NCBI GenBank assembly: GCA_037576215.1
Contig: JBANDB010000011.1
Coordinates: forward strand, 1,178,001 to 1,242,000
Length of the DNA stretch: 64,000 nt
Direction of reading: 5' to 3'
Origin: Armillaria gallica
Taxonomy: Eukaryota > Basidiomycota > Agaricomycetes > Agaricales > Physalacriaceae
The position numbers and the translations under genes were made by a program. Position 1 is the stretch's first letter; every line of letters starts with the position of its first letter. Positions 10,264 through 21,966 of this stretch are shown here, piece by piece. The notes beneath the pieces are model-generated. The model saw only the letters and a program-made list of their open reading frames with translations. It searched no databases and was not told where the DNA came from.

Positions 10264-12504
10264 TTATTTACGACCCCAGAAAGAACGTCGCTGGCTGCCG
10301 GTGGCGTTCGACGAAGTTGGAAACATCTCGGACTCAACTTCACAGACCGTTCCATCCTTGGGCAAAGTGCCGTTTTGAAAGTATGCTTGAACATATGCAT
10401 GCGTGCATTCAGACGAAGCGGCTATGGACGCATGCTATTGCGGTGAGAGAGTGAGTCTATGAAACTCGTTTTCAAATAGTTACTTACTCCTGATGAGTTT
10501 TGAGTAAGAACTATGGAGCCTGGGAATGCGCTCGATGTCTTCTTTGCTCTGAAGAAATATTAATGAAATGCACCTGACGTGTAATGCCGGGGTGACTTAC
10601 GAAGAGAGAGGAGTAACGGGATCTGAATAACACGTCGATATCAGGAGGAAGGGATACACGAGGCGAATGTACATACCAGCCGTGTTTCCTATCAAAAGAA
10701 TCGTATAGCTGGTGTTTCCGCCAACTGGGCCTGCCAGATACATAAGAACAGGTCCTGGCTGTCAATACAGGCGGTAGCTCACCTGTGAACCTGTCTTCAC
10801 GATGAAATTTCCATCCACTAAAAAAAGATAAAATTAGTACACACACGCGTCAAAGTGGAAACACACATACGAGCACTGGATCCTCTGCTCTATAAGGAAA
10901 TCGGCGAAGGTCGATATACATTTGATACTGTCCCAATATTCAAACAGATCTGCCACAGAGTCGGTGTTATTCAGGGAATCGCTGCAGGAAACTGCAATTT
11001 CCGCCTCCCATGAGTTGTCATAAGCAGCAGATGGGTCGTACACAGCCACTTGCATCGCGTAAATGATAGTGCCATTTCCGGCCGCGAGACTAGCAAGACC
11101 TTCGGCGAGGACTGAGAAAAGTGCGTATGGTTCGTACAGGGCGTTCTTGACAGCATTTCTCAGCACAGCGTAGTCAATGACACCGTAGAATGACGGTGAT
11201 ATGACAGGGACAGGGTGGGTGAGAAGAGACTCATATAGAGAGTCGAGGTTGTTGGATATTTCTTTCGCAGTGGAGGCGTAAAATGCACATGCGTCAGGGC
11301 CAGCGGCGACGCAACCGTCAAAGAAAGATTGCATGTCCTTGTCAGTATCTCCAATCTCGGTACGCCAGTCGCCTGGCAAGCAGAAATCTCAGGCACTTTA
11401 AGCGACATAGCCAACTTACCACTGTAATAGCCATCCATATCCAATACACCTAAATGATAAAAGTGGAAGAACCTGAGCACACTGGAGGAGTCGCTGAGTC
11501 AAACACATACCGTCAAGGACGATACGTTCAACTTTATCCTAGAAGTTAGATTAAAAATGGGTTAACTGACAGAAGGAAGAAAGACGGGAGAGCTCACGGG
11601 AAACATTGTAGCAAATGTAGCTCCAAGAGCTGTCACATAACTAGAAGGGAGCGGTCAACCACGGAGAGGCCTAAAATCGTCACGGGCTTACGAGAATCCC
11701 CAATACTGCAGTTTCTCTTGACCAGATGCCTCGGTAATTTGCAGCATATCTCGGGCAACATTATCTGTACTAATGTAATTCAGGATTCCATTATCCCTTT
11801 CCTGAGCCAGTTGTGCTATGACTTGCGCAGATGCCCATAGATGAGGAATCTGGTCGGAGGTCGAATTGACAGCTGGAGTAACATGATTAGCACTGGCAAT
11901 CCATTGATAGCGCTCTTCTTTGGAGAGGAAGAACTCTGCTCGAGGTGTTGAATTACCGACTCCTTCAATGTTCGTAGTGTAAGCCTCAGCGGGTGATAAA
12001 GAAAAAGGTAGGTCAACGAACCACGAGGATCGAAGCTGATGATGTCGTATTGGTTCCCAATAATAGATGAGAGCTGTTGACCAATACTAGTCAATGTGGA
12101 GACACCGCTACTGCCAGGGCCTCCCGGATTCATCAGTACAGTTCCTTTATACTCGGTCTCAGATTGTGCGGAAAGCTTGATGACCGCAAGAGCAGCTTTG
12201 TCCCCACCCTCGTTCGAGTAGTCGATGGGAACCTTCAGTCGCGTAGAGAAAATGTCAGGATGAAATACCGTAGTGAGAAGGGGGAAAGCCTACCTGGAAA
12301 CGCGTGCATTGATAGTCGGAGTAGCAGCTGACCCATGATAGATTACTTGTTGGTTCAATCTACAACTGAGGCGTGAGCGACCGTGCCTCGATAAAGAGAA
12401 GCGACACAAACAGTGCTCCAATCGAAATCGCTTTGAGCCAGTACTGTTGGGAACAGAAACTTGGTGAGAAAAAGACCGCCGAAGGTAAAGACAAGAGAAA
12501 TCAT
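10264..12504 (-). CDS. Hydrolase copy 2: secreted TAP-like serine hydrolase (intact)
   Basis: Thirteen exons: 12504-12412, 12359-12294, 12232-12022, 11962-11692, 11640-11598, 11538-11511, 11449-11420, 11372-10871, 10817-10783, 10730-10677, 10622-10601, 10548-10488, 10434-10264; 528 residues, all frames open. The family comprises extracellular alpha/beta-hydrolases (peptidase S33, tripeptidyl aminopeptidase-like) that remove short peptides or act on small esters. A signal peptide ending near VLAQ precedes FDWS. NPGGPGSSG (oxyanion region) and FDPRG follow. The nucleophile Ser214 is split across exons 4/5. Catalytic Asp445 is in DPVTPL and His473 follows SSG at the exon 12/13 border. One oddity is that the elbow reads GFSYV, not G-x-S-x-G. 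It converges on microprotein gene 1. Specificity cannot be told from sequence. Confidence 0.85.
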
Positions 12505-12550
12505 TGGTCCAGGTGTGATATGTTGAGTAACTTGAATCTATCTGCGAGCA

Positions 12551-12556
12551 TTTATA
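12551..12556 (-). promoter_or_regulatory. TATA box of hydrolase copy 2
   Basis: Reads CGCGTATAAATGCTCGCAG on the minus strand, about 47 bp upstream of the ATG. The same CGCGTATAAAT(A/G)CTC context occurs before hydrolase copies 3 and 4. Confidence 0.6.
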
Positions 12557-13545
12557 CGCGTCGACTGCAGGGTCAGGGTCGCGTTGAAACGTATAATTCA
12601 TATCGATGCAGTGTCTGCCCAGTTGGAACTCTTCGTTACCAAGGTATATGAAAATGATTTAACAGGCTGCGACAGTTGTAAAAGGACATCTTCCTTCACA
12701 TACCAGTGCACCACAACGTAAATCGTAACAGTCAAAGTTCTAGAAGCTCAAGAGCTCGTCAGTTAACTCCTACAACTTTCAGGAGTGTCCAATACGTCCT
12801 CCTTGGCCGCCATATGAGGTTAAACAGGCTGTGCTTGGTCACCAAATCTTGACGAGATTTTTATCCAATGCAATGCGGGAAAGTAGCGCCGGGGGTTGAT
12901 TAATTCACGACACTGTTTCATGTACTTTATGTCAGGAAATATACCTCCCAGTCGACACAGACTGCGCACCAGGAGATATCTATCAAATAGGCGCAACCTC
13001 GGGTAAGAGCACACCACAGCAAGGTGGCGTGGGACTGAGTATTTAAGAATGGAAGGAAAGGCAATAATTGTCCGTTCTGACAAGTGGGTATCGTACCTAC
13101 GAGGACGCCCGGGCGGCGTTTTTGTGATGCGTTTTTTCGTTTGATGCGTTTGGTTAGTATGCGTTTGGGTCGACCTGGTGCGTTTCAGATTAGAATATTG
13201 CGGGACTTACCCTCCTAGAAACAGTCGGCTTGTCAGCCGGCATCACTTTTCTTCATGAGAATTCGCCTCAGAACTATGATGTAGGTCATATGTGTGTTAT
13301 AGTGCCTTAGAGAAGGCACCAAATGTTATTCTGCGAGAGAAACAGCTGCTAAGTCCAAACATAACTTGCATATCAACCAAATTGTGATTTCGCACCCTGC
13401 AGGGCTTCATGCATGCGTTCGGCGGCAGGCCAAAAAACGCACGCTTCAACGCATCGACACATGCGACTGTGACATATTTGTGACCAGCGCGTTCAGTTGT
13501 GTTCGTTGCGTTCAACCAACATTGCGTTAAGACTAAGGTTCGGTT
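12557..13545. other. Intergenic region upstream of hydrolase copy 2
   Basis: The first ~100 bp are promoter sequence shared with the other hydrolase copies. From about 13110 to 13535 there is a peculiar stretch with repeated GCGTTT motifs on one side and AACGCA motifs on the other (listed separately). No gene was recognised. Confidence 0.4.
13110..13535. repeat. Possible inverted-motif element (GCGTTT / AACGCA clusters)
   Basis: Five GCGTTT motifs spaced about 15-20 bp lie at 13110-13190. Several inverted AACGCA or related motifs lie at 13435-13535. Repeated subterminal motifs in opposite orientation are typical of some DNA transposons, which suggests a small non-autonomous element. No precise ends or target duplication were found, so the call is weak. 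Confidence 0.3.
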
Positions 13546-13866
13546 TTACCAGTCCTCCGTTATGACGACAAAGACTCTAATGTCCCCAAAGTCCTTGATC
13601 TGCAGCTCCGGCCAGCCCTGGGCCGTGATTCCGACACGGACTCTCTCGGATTCAAGCACTAGTTCCGGTTCGTCTCGTTTGCGAGAGCGTTTTAGTGACC
13701 GTCTACTTGAGTTTGCCTTGCTATGATCTTGTATTGCCGACCTCCGCAGCCGCTGATGTTGCCTTCCGCTTTCGGAGATCATTCTTGGCTTGTATGTGGG
13801 CCTAAACTTCCTCTTGCGTTTTCTTGTCCTTCCCTGCTTGTCTTCATCAAAACCTTGCTTTTCCAT
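13546..13866 (-). CDS. Hypothetical basic protein
   Basis: A 106-codon frame with no family that I recognise. Residues 13-22 (RTRKRKRKFR) look like a nuclear localisation signal. A second basic block (SRRSLKRSRKRDE) follows, then a C-terminal stretch of ordinary mixed composition that looks coding (for example ELQIKDFGDIRVFVVI). The start may lie on an upstream exon, but the 950 bp inverted-repeat element begins only about 120 bp upstream. It could be the remaining piece of a disrupted gene. Confidence 0.3.
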   Translation of the reverse strand: MEKQGFDEDKQGRTRKRKRKFRPTYKPRMISESGRQHQRLRRSAIQDHSKANSSRRSLKRSRKRDEPELVLESERVRVGITAQGWPELQIKDFGDIRVFVVITEDW

Positions 13867-13986
13867 AGGGACAAATGTGAGTACTATGTATTATCATGAT
13901 TAACTTAAAAACTCACCTCAAATTCAGATTCAAATATGACACCCGACAGTGAAATTCTAGTCGAACATTAACACTGGTGGAATGTA

Positions 13987-14936
13987 AGGTAGGCGACATC
14001 CATGGTCCGCCTAGATCACGTGGGTGTGACCACTCCGTGACACAGATGCCCAAATTGAGCGAACGAAATGCTCGAGGAGGAATAGGTCTCGCTGCAGGCT
14101 TGATATCTCAAATGTACAAAATACAAGTTGTTTGAAACAAGTATAGGTAGTTGAAAATGAAAGGGATTTACGAACGGCTTCAAACTCATAGAGTAATTAA
14201 CGGGTTTCATGAAAGTAGCACTATTTTGAACAGTTCTACCATCTTCTCCCTCAAAAATCCTTCTAGAATGCTTTCTGGCAGGACCAAATAATCTATATAA
14301 CCCATGTCTGTCCAATCAGCTTGTCTAGCATTCAGGCTTCAAGCTTCAGCTGTGGAACATTAGTCATATGCACACAGCAAGCAGTGCAATAGTAAAGAAT
14401 CCACTACTACATCATTCAGTGCCAGATCGAGATCTCCAGAGATAATACTAAGTGCATAGGATTATTATTGTAGCATGTCTCAGTGAACTCCCATGTAATT
14501 AGAGGTGACTGATATGCACATTTTCCTTTTTGTCATGATTTCTTTTCTCTTTCCAAGGAGAGAATTGCTCTATTGTCTGGTTTACTTAGGTTTTGAGGGC
14601 TGATACAGTGTCTACAATGTTTGAAATTTGCTTTCTGAGTTGCTTTCGCTTTCGAGCTATAGTGAGGAAGCCAGGCGACGCGTCTTGATGTGTCAATTGA
14701 CATGGTAATGGGGTACGGAAGCTCTAGATCCGTTAATTCCTCATTTTGAGTGAAGTCGCTAGCAAAATTGCTACTGGGACCAAAGTTTATAGCTTTTAAT
14801 GCACAACTTGTATTTTTTACTTTGAAGATATCTATACGAGGAAGAAAGATATTTAACTTTTTCTTCAAGAGTCGCCCAATTTGGTCATGTCACAAAGGAT
14901 CACGTGATATTGGCGGACTATGGATGTCGTCTACCT
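13987..14936. mobile_element. TA-flanked inverted-repeat element (Tc1/mariner-like or MITE), 950 bp
   Basis: The left end AGGTAGGCGACATCCATGG and the right end (reverse complement AGGTAGACGACATCCATAG) match at 32 of the first 36 positions. Looser similarity continues to about 70 bp (CACGTG, GTGTGAC/TTGTGACATG, CCAAATTG). Both ends are flanked by TA (13985-13986 and 14937-14938), the target duplication of the Tc1/mariner superfamily. Inside are two minus-strand frames (14868-14533 and 14315-14016) without a recognisable DDE/D transposase, so it is probably non-autonomous. Confidence 0.75.
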
Positions 14937-14938
14937 TA

Positions 14939-15510
14939 GCAGGAAACAAACCTTAGGCGGCAATTGCCGGGTCTTGTGATGGATAAAAAAGGTATTCACC
15001 GCCCGTTCTGAAATCACTATTCGCTATCTCTTCCTCTGGCCTATGGTCGATGGTGCAACGATACTTCACCATTTCATAACACCGCTGGTGAGAAAAGCCA
15101 TGTTACATCCTGGTTACTATCTACGTCGTACGATTGATTGACAATGTAGTTGAACACTGGTATTCTTCATGAAGACTTGATTCTCTGGCTGCATTTTCAG
15201 GAATGAAACAGGAAGGAATCTATCTGAACGCTCACTGAAATATCAAGACATCGCCTGGAGTACGCTAGTCAGCAGTGTACATCTATACATACTTATGTGA
15301 CGCTTAGAGCGTGTGCCGTCACACACACGGCCATGCTGGCGGTATTATCATGCAGATACCAGTCGGCCACGGCCGTTAAGGCGAAATTCGATTCACTATC
15401 AACGCTACGGGTGCCTTTGAGCCGCGCGGAGTTCACCGGGAATCCGTGCCGCACGCCAGTCGAATAGTTAATCTAGAAGTTTGCCTAAACAGCGCACTCG
15501 CCACCTTGCC
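14939..15510. other. Intergenic region, promoter of GNAT copy 1
   Basis: No gene was seen. It contains one copy of the 12 bp palindrome CGGCAATTGCCG at 14958-14969. Confidence 0.4.
14958..14969. promoter_or_regulatory. Palindrome CGGCAATTGCCG, copy 1
   Basis: An exact 12 bp palindrome with CGG-N6-CCG geometry, the site type bound by some fungal Zn2Cys6 factors (Ppr1 is the textbook N6 case). The same 12-mer recurs three more times in the window. Confidence 0.45.
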
Positions 15511-16260
15511 ATGTTTGCTAACAATTTCTGCTTCATGGTGCCCCTAGTCTTGGAAAACGAACGGGTCAGACTGGTGCCTTTCGATGTGAGTTTGAATCAA
15601 TGTTATCTGTCACTGATACATATTCACTATCTCCAGACATCCGTCCACGCAAAGCTGCATGTCGATACAGCTCCGCCAGTCTCCTTCTACGATTATCTCA
15701 TCGCAGGCCCATTCGCCGATGAGGAAGACCTCATATCCACATTTTGGGAGAAAAGAATCACAAACGGCCCTGGGGAGACCGCATTCGCCGTTTACGACAA
15801 ATCCAAGTCTGATCATGCCTACGCGGGGATCATCACGTACATCAACTCCTCCGCCGAGGATCTAGTCACAGAAATAGGTTTCGTGATGATCCTACCAGCC
15901 TTCCAGCGCACCCATGTCACGTCTAACGCTGTCGGGATCCTCATGAATTACGCGTTAAATCTCCCTGCAGACGGTGGTTTAGGCTTGCGGCGCGTGGTGT
16001 GGACAGCAAGCACATCGAATGCACTCAGTGTTCGCACCGCGAAGAGGATGGGATTCCAGATGGAGGGAGTGATGAGGTGGGCTCGTGTTTGGCCCGAAGC
16101 AAAGATTCGTGGATCTGGAGGGGTTCGGATTAGGAAGGAAGATCCCAGGGCAAAAGAATTTGCGTACGGACGAAATGTGGCTGTTCTGAGTGTCTGCTGG
16201 GATGATTGGGAGGCGGGAACGAAGGAGCAGGTGAACGCGGTGATGGCGGGAACGAAATAA
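15511..16260 (+). CDS. GNAT-family N-acetyltransferase, copy 1 (complete)
   Basis: Exons 15511-15585 and 15637-16260 give 232 residues. It belongs to the RimJ/RimL-like group (Acetyltransf_3 type), which transfers acetyl from acetyl-CoA to an amine of a protein or small molecule. ENERVRLVPFD is the beta-1 start. AYAGIITYIN and EIGFVMILPAFQRTHVTSNA cover the core and the acetyl-CoA-binding region (a variant of the Q/R-x-x-G/A loop, here QRTHVTSNA). RRVVWTAS-SNALSVRTAKRMGFQMEG is the usual final motif of the family. The ATG at 15511 was chosen because it aligns with GNAT copy 2; an upstream in-frame ATG at 15481 would add ten residues. The substrate is unknown. Confidence 0.88.
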   Translation: MFANNFCFMVPLVLENERVRLVPFDVSLNQCYLSLIHIHYLQTSVHAKLHVDTAPPVSFYDYLIAGPFADEEDLISTFWEKRITNGPGETAFAVYDKSKSDHAYAGIITYINSSAEDLVTEIGFVMILPAFQRTHVTSNAVGILMNYALNLPADGGLGLRRVVWTASTSNALSVRTAKRMGFQMEGVMRWARVWPEAKIRGSGGVRIRKEDPRAKEFAYGRNVAVLSVCWDDWEAGTKEQVNAVMAGTK

Positions 16261-18048
16261 AGTTACAGTTTCGTCCGTGATCTTACGTATGTCGGCAAAC
16301 TTTATGCGTGAAAGGTCGACGAGAATGAAGAATGGTTTAAAGATGTTCGCTGAGCGATACTCGCATGACCAATCATGGGTATCGCTAGGGACCTGTATTA
16401 TAATGGTCGAAAATCGTAAGGTTTGCGTAAACATGCTTCCATGGGGCAATTCATCCCTTGAAGAAACACTCAGGGATCCTGTCAAATAGATATAGAAGAC
16501 GCATGTTTCAGGTAATGAACAACATACCTCGCAAAATCCTGACGAACAGCATTTAAAGACAGTGCATAGCTAAAACACAGCGGTCAGGGCAAGACTCCTC
16601 TAAGGGCAAAGGAAAGACGCCACCTGTACAAGTGGCGCGAAAAGTATATCTCCTGCTTTCCTCTCACGGTCACTACTCATAGCGGAAGCGAGCGCGTTGT
16701 GACCGACGAAATCGAAGACGAGGAAGATGTGCATCCTCTGCTAGGCCTAATGCCGCTCAAGTGTCGCTAAAGCGATGATCCTCGTTGTGACGAAGGTCGG
16801 GTTTCTTTGTTGGCTGCTTGGTCTTCTACGCTTTCTGGAGGTAAACTGATGGCATGACGACAGTACTTGCTACGTTCTTCTGCTGAGACGCAAGAGCTGC
16901 ATCATCCGTTCAGGACAATTGGAAGATCCTAGTAAACTATGATTCGTTGAAGAACCCAGTTCCGAGGAGTAGCGATACAGCTTACCCTCGTGGAGATTGA
17001 TATTGGAACCATTGTGGATCAAGTTGAGGTACCATCGCGACGGCTCGGTCACTTTTTGTAAGATAGCATGTCACAACTGAAAAAGGGCATCAGCGTAGGA
17101 CTCTTTCAGTAATAGCCCCGCCGTACCTGGAAGAACACTCCAGGACGGGCGCATTAGATGCCGATACTTCTCGAGCTTCTTTCTGTTCCATAGAGAACTT
17201 TGTCCTCACGCTTAGACGCATATCAAATGGATGGACCTTGCCAAGGAGCGTCCATCGCACGGAACGTGCAGCGATGATAAGACAGGGCGGCGTTCTGGTC
17301 ATTTCTCAACAGTTCCCGACGTCGCAGGAAACACAAGCAGACTTCTGGGAGGGTCCAGTTGCTATCTGGCTAGGCCCTTCACCATTTCCGACATAAGTCT
17401 TGGTCCTATAGCGGCAATGAGTCGACAACGACTTTCGAAGACACCAAGAAGATATCTATAATAGATGAATACATATAAACAACAAGCACCATCTATGAAA
17501 AGGATGACAAACCTTCTGGTCATTGATCATGTCAGACCTCTTCAGATTTTCTTCGCGCGGGGAAGAGTACCGTGAGCGTAAGACATCATAGTAGTTGCAC
17601 CGACTCGCGCGTAGACCGCTGCATGTGCGGCAATGAAATAGTTTGCAGGGGTGATTGTCACGGTACTGTGTTGCACGTTGATTCACAGGACGATCCTGGT
17701 CCTGTTGTTGGTCACGTATCCAGAGACGGCGACAAAAAAGAGGGTATTGGAAGTCTACAGACGGTTTGTCCAATATCCAGCTTCGCAGGTACAACCGGCT
17801 TACCTTGTGGGAGTCGGTCGGCTACCACATGCTCACGCTTTGAGCGACGGCGCACCGACCAGTAGTTTATAATCGCTTCAATAAGGATATGTGGATGTAT
17901 TTTGGGGCCTTGGGTCACAAAGTGAGCTGAGAACACGATAAAGAAAGAGAATCACACACCATCCGTGCTGTCGTCCAATTCCGTATACGATGGTTCTGGT
18001 CTCGAACAGGCTCGCCTTTCATTAAACACATTCTAGTGACGATATGAT
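16261..18048. other. No gene recognised
   Basis: About 1.8 kb in which only short, non-conserved frames are open on either strand. No recognisable repeat, RNA gene or family motif was seen. Confidence 0.4.
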
Positions 18049-18425
18049 TCCCCCAAAAGGTTTGATATGGAAACCAAAAGGCGCCTCAGCGTGTAACTTC
18101 CGAAAGGTATCGTCTAGCGCGTGACATGAGGCTTATAAGAATAGATAATTTCACAGTCGACGACAACACAGACCTGTGTATTCGAATCATGACGGCCATT
18201 TCCTTTCTGATTTCCCTTAAAATGCGACTCCGAAGGAAAATTCAACTTTTCGGGCTGAGCGACGCACCACGATGAGGTAAAGCGAAATATTGAAAAGATC
18301 AATTAGGTCCTATCGGTACCTGCGCGACGGTAGGACTCGAAGGCAAGGTTTAATAGCGCCTTCATGGTGGTCGGGAGAAGAGATGTGACTGTGACTGTGA
18401 CTCCCCGACATCACGCAGGATCGAC
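18049..18425 (+). repeat. Dispersed repeat, copy b
   Basis: Related to 7139-7515 and, inverted, to 37125-37215. The best conserved part reads CTTCATGGTGGTCGGGAGAAG and then GTGACTGTGACTGTGACTCC, an expanded GTGACT tandem relative to the other copies. Confidence 0.55.
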
Positions 18426-21059
18426 TTTCCTATTTTGGTGTAGTAGGGGACTGACCGAGCACTAACGGCAAACTCTAACGGTCTCCAACGGCTTGACCTC
18501 GATGGTCATTCAAAGCCCAGCTTTTTGCTTACTTTCTTCTTACGCATTTATCACTATATTCTTGTATCATTGCACGGTCCCCTTTCTCTGGTAAACAATC
18601 ATATTGATGGACCTGGAAAACCGTTAGTACCCCCTTGACGTGCAGCTCGCATCTGGATTGCGCCGGTGAGTGTTCGCGGAGTCTTGAAATCTCTTCGTCC
18701 TGAATAATGCGGCAATACTGACCGTACCGAAGAGCATATCCTGCGGAGGCTTCGACGACCCTGTTGATGATCACTACTAGTTCTGCTTCGCGGTCGCTGC
18801 TCGTGAAGGAATATATAAAGTTTAAATGCTGGCTAGTTGAATATTCTCCGTCTTCCCAAAATCGTTATTCACCTGCTCGGTAAGTTCTTGTTTTTCCCGT
18901 TGTTATTTGCATACTATCTATCCTAATCACTATTCCGATCAGACGAACAGAAGGTGCTATATGATGGCATCACTTTTACGTTTCTACTATATACTCATGT
19001 CTGCCAGGCGAATACTAGCCACACCTCCACCATCTCCTTTCTTAAGCGGTAGAGGGGCGCCGCATCCATTAGAGAAAGAGTTTGACTCTTTCAACAACCG
19101 TCGTTCCGGTGGAAGTCCTCAGCCGTGGAAGGAACCTTAACTGCTGATGAAGACGGCAGAACTTTCAGTATCCTGCGAAGCGTCAAGGTAAAATGGGATC
19201 TACTGATATGCGGATGTAGAAACCCTCGGGCTCCGGTGAGGGTACGAGTATACCTAATGCCAAGCTCCGGAAGACTTGAACGCTTCTAGCATTAGGTTCT
19301 CATAGGCCGTTCAGTGATATGATGTCACCGCCATAGAATAACGCTGTTTTACACACTTACAGGTACAGCGAACACCACACAGACTATTTTCAAAACCTCC
19401 AACTGCATAAAATGACGCCCATGTCCACACCGCTGCTTTTCTCCATTGGATGACGCTGTCCGCGGTAAATGAGTATCATTTCTTTATAGAACCACGGCAG
19501 TCTCTCACAGCCGTTAAAACTGCACCCTTTCCTCCCCATATCCGTATTATCAGCAGCCGGTGAAACAGCGCCCAACAGCTCGTGTACCGTTTCCAGAGTT
19601 GTCTTCTTGAATCAGAGGTGCAAGCGTGGTATGATATTGATCATGCTGATAATTCTTTACGAAAACCTTGCTCGAAAAAGGTGGCGAAGTCCCTCCTCGT
19701 CTTCCGATCTGGTGTAGGGATTCGCAAAATATTAGCATTCAATGAATGCTATACATACATACCTTCTCATTTCCTTGTTCTGTCTTTTCTTTTTACTCGT
19801 GTAATCCCCCCGGAATTACATTTGTGCTCTGGTGTCGGTCGCGACAAGTTGTAGGCGCTCCATTAATTTGTCTAAGGCAAAAGTCATGCGCCGTCCTTCA
19901 CACTCTACTATAAGCGAGTGAAAGGTACTGCGCTCTTGATATCATATCACCATGCTCTTGGCTTGATGATTCAAGCGTGAGAACCTTCCCGCCGTAACTG
20001 CACAAAGACGCGCGGATGAAATATTCAGTAATGGCACAGGTACCTCGTGCTTTTCGCGGGAATACGTATGATTTCGACGCGCGTCGTGCGGCGATGTCAC
20101 TATCCCTGACACCGAAATCTCATGGCCGTGGGACCCCAAGGCCCTACTTAATATATTTCGTGTGTGTGTTTATTCCTATCTGATACCGTCGGTGTTTAAT
20201 CTCATTCCTGAACGTGTCTGGCCACGCATGCTGATTTGCCGCAAGTCGAGGCATGCCTTGGCCCAGTTAACCGCCGGCAAGGCATGTATGATTGTGCCTT
20301 CCTTGAGCTCCTAACTAGCTGTTTTAATCCCTTATGCCTCTCACAGTTCTATTATCCATCTATTATCGCCGAACGCGCTTTACAGTAATTACGCCTAACA
20401 CCCATTTCCGGGACGCTAACCGTGCCAAGTTGGCCCTAGAACATGCATTCTCCCCCCGTCGCCAGGACATCCGTGTATTGGCGCTGATCTGCATATTTTT
20501 ACGTCGAATGTCGTATTTAATATTCGTTCCTGTACCTACGTGCTGCATGGATATGTCCAAACACAAAGCGAGACAGTTCCAGGTGACTATCTACGTCACG
20601 CGCGCTATATCTCCCGCCTCGGTACTGCGCCACTCCCGAGTAACGGAATGGTGCCTCGAGGCCCAGCCCAGATAACGGACCGTAAACCCCCTTTTCGTGT
20701 GCACGCAGGCGTCACTTTTGCTGCGCAGCTAGAGGGGGTAACACACAAAAATAACACAAGGCCGCACTACAGCCAATCAAGAATCCGTAATGAAAAATGG
20801 GGGATTTGCGATGAAGATTGGCGCCCGTTCCCTATCGGGAAAGGATTCTCGCCTTTTGCATTTTTGGCTCGCCAATGTTCCACCGGGAAAACATTTTACA
20901 TATCCCGCCCGAGGCCCGGTCGGCAGCATGGAAGAGAAACGGGTATTTGGTATTGTGGCTATGGGATACAGTAAACATGAAGGTACAATGAAACATAGAA
21001 AGCAGAAAAAAACAGTGAACCCGAATTGTAAGAGTAAGAATGTAAAGTACGCTTCACCG
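18426..21059. other. No gene firmly recognised
   Basis: A TATA-like AATATATAAAG near 18812 is followed by a GTAAGT donor near 18883 and a 77-codon frame at 18907-19140. These could be a small spliced gene, but there is no homologue in the window to support it. The remaining frames up to 21 kb look random. Confidence 0.35.
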
Positions 21060-21966
21060 TCAACGGTAGCGAACCCGAGTATAGTCCCTCTCCTCTCTGA
21101 CATTACTGACGCTCATTCTCTCCCTCCGAGCCATCTGAGCGTCCTCGTCGTTAAAATCATAATCATACCTCCTCCCTACTCTCTCACGTACTCTCTCATC
21201 GTCATACCGCGGAAACACGGCTGCCTGCAGCCTGAACCTCGGAACCTCCTCAAGCTCATCTTCCTCGTCATCCTCTTCATCTGACGGCTGCGGAGGACGG
21301 GACGATCTAGAATTAGAACCAGAACTCGAGCCTGAGCTTCCTGGAAACAGCGAAGCAGCGCCTGGATTGGTGTGATTTCGGTAATGTCGGCGCATGTTAG
21401 AATTGACATTGAATTCGCGCCCACAGCCAGGGAATGGACATGTGAACGCTACAGCAATAGATGTGTGTCAGTTCAGGTTCGGAGCTGTCAAGGTAACACC
21501 TAACGTACGGGTGGCCCCAGTATGGGTGTTGATATGTATCCTCAGGCTACTGGGTCGGTTAAATCGCTTATTGCAAGTCTTGCATACGTGTTTCTTCCCG
21601 AGGCCAATACCATCGTCTTCACCGTCGCTGATCACGCTGGCAGTGGCGCGGCCTGCGGCTTCGGTAGCGGTAGGCTGGTAAGGAAGTGTAGCGGAAGATG
21701 TAATATGTGTGAGGGAGGAAGAGGCTGGATCTGAACGCAAGACACCAAAAGAATAGCCCTGTGGTTGTCCCGAACGTTCAAGACGATGAGGAGGGATAAG
21801 TGAAGGTGGCGCGGAACCCTTGACGCGCGCCTCGGGCGCAACGCGCAGTAGATGTTCTGTAAGCAGCAATGAGTCAACATGAAAGGGGGGTTTGATGAGG
21901 GGAAGCTAGAGAGATAAACTGACCTGGAAACATTTCATGGATACTGGGAAGGGAGACGGTGGCCAT
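21060..21966 (-). CDS. C2H2 zinc-finger transcription factor
   Basis: Exons 21966-21924, 21856-21509 and 21448-21060 encode 259 residues. Two adjacent C2H2 fingers are complete: Cys106/Cys109-His122/His126 (CKTCNKRFNRPSSLRIHINTH) and Cys134/Cys139-His152/His156 (from CPFPGCGREF to RRHYRNH). They are joined by THTGATPFT, close to the TGEKPF linker. Such pairs bind DNA in the nucleus. The region before the fingers is Ser/Pro-rich. After them come a Gly/Ser-rich stretch, an acidic run (SDEEDDEEDELEE) and an Arg/Asp/Glu-rich tail. The donor at 21508 (GTACGT) restores the linker exactly, which supports the model. Proteins with this finger pair are widespread in mushrooms; the target genes are unknown. 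Confidence 0.88.

Noticed and set aside
20334..20974. Frames of 113-164 codons as genes
   Set aside because: They overlap on both strands with atypical composition and no motif; the coding signal appears only at the C2H2 gene from 21060 on.
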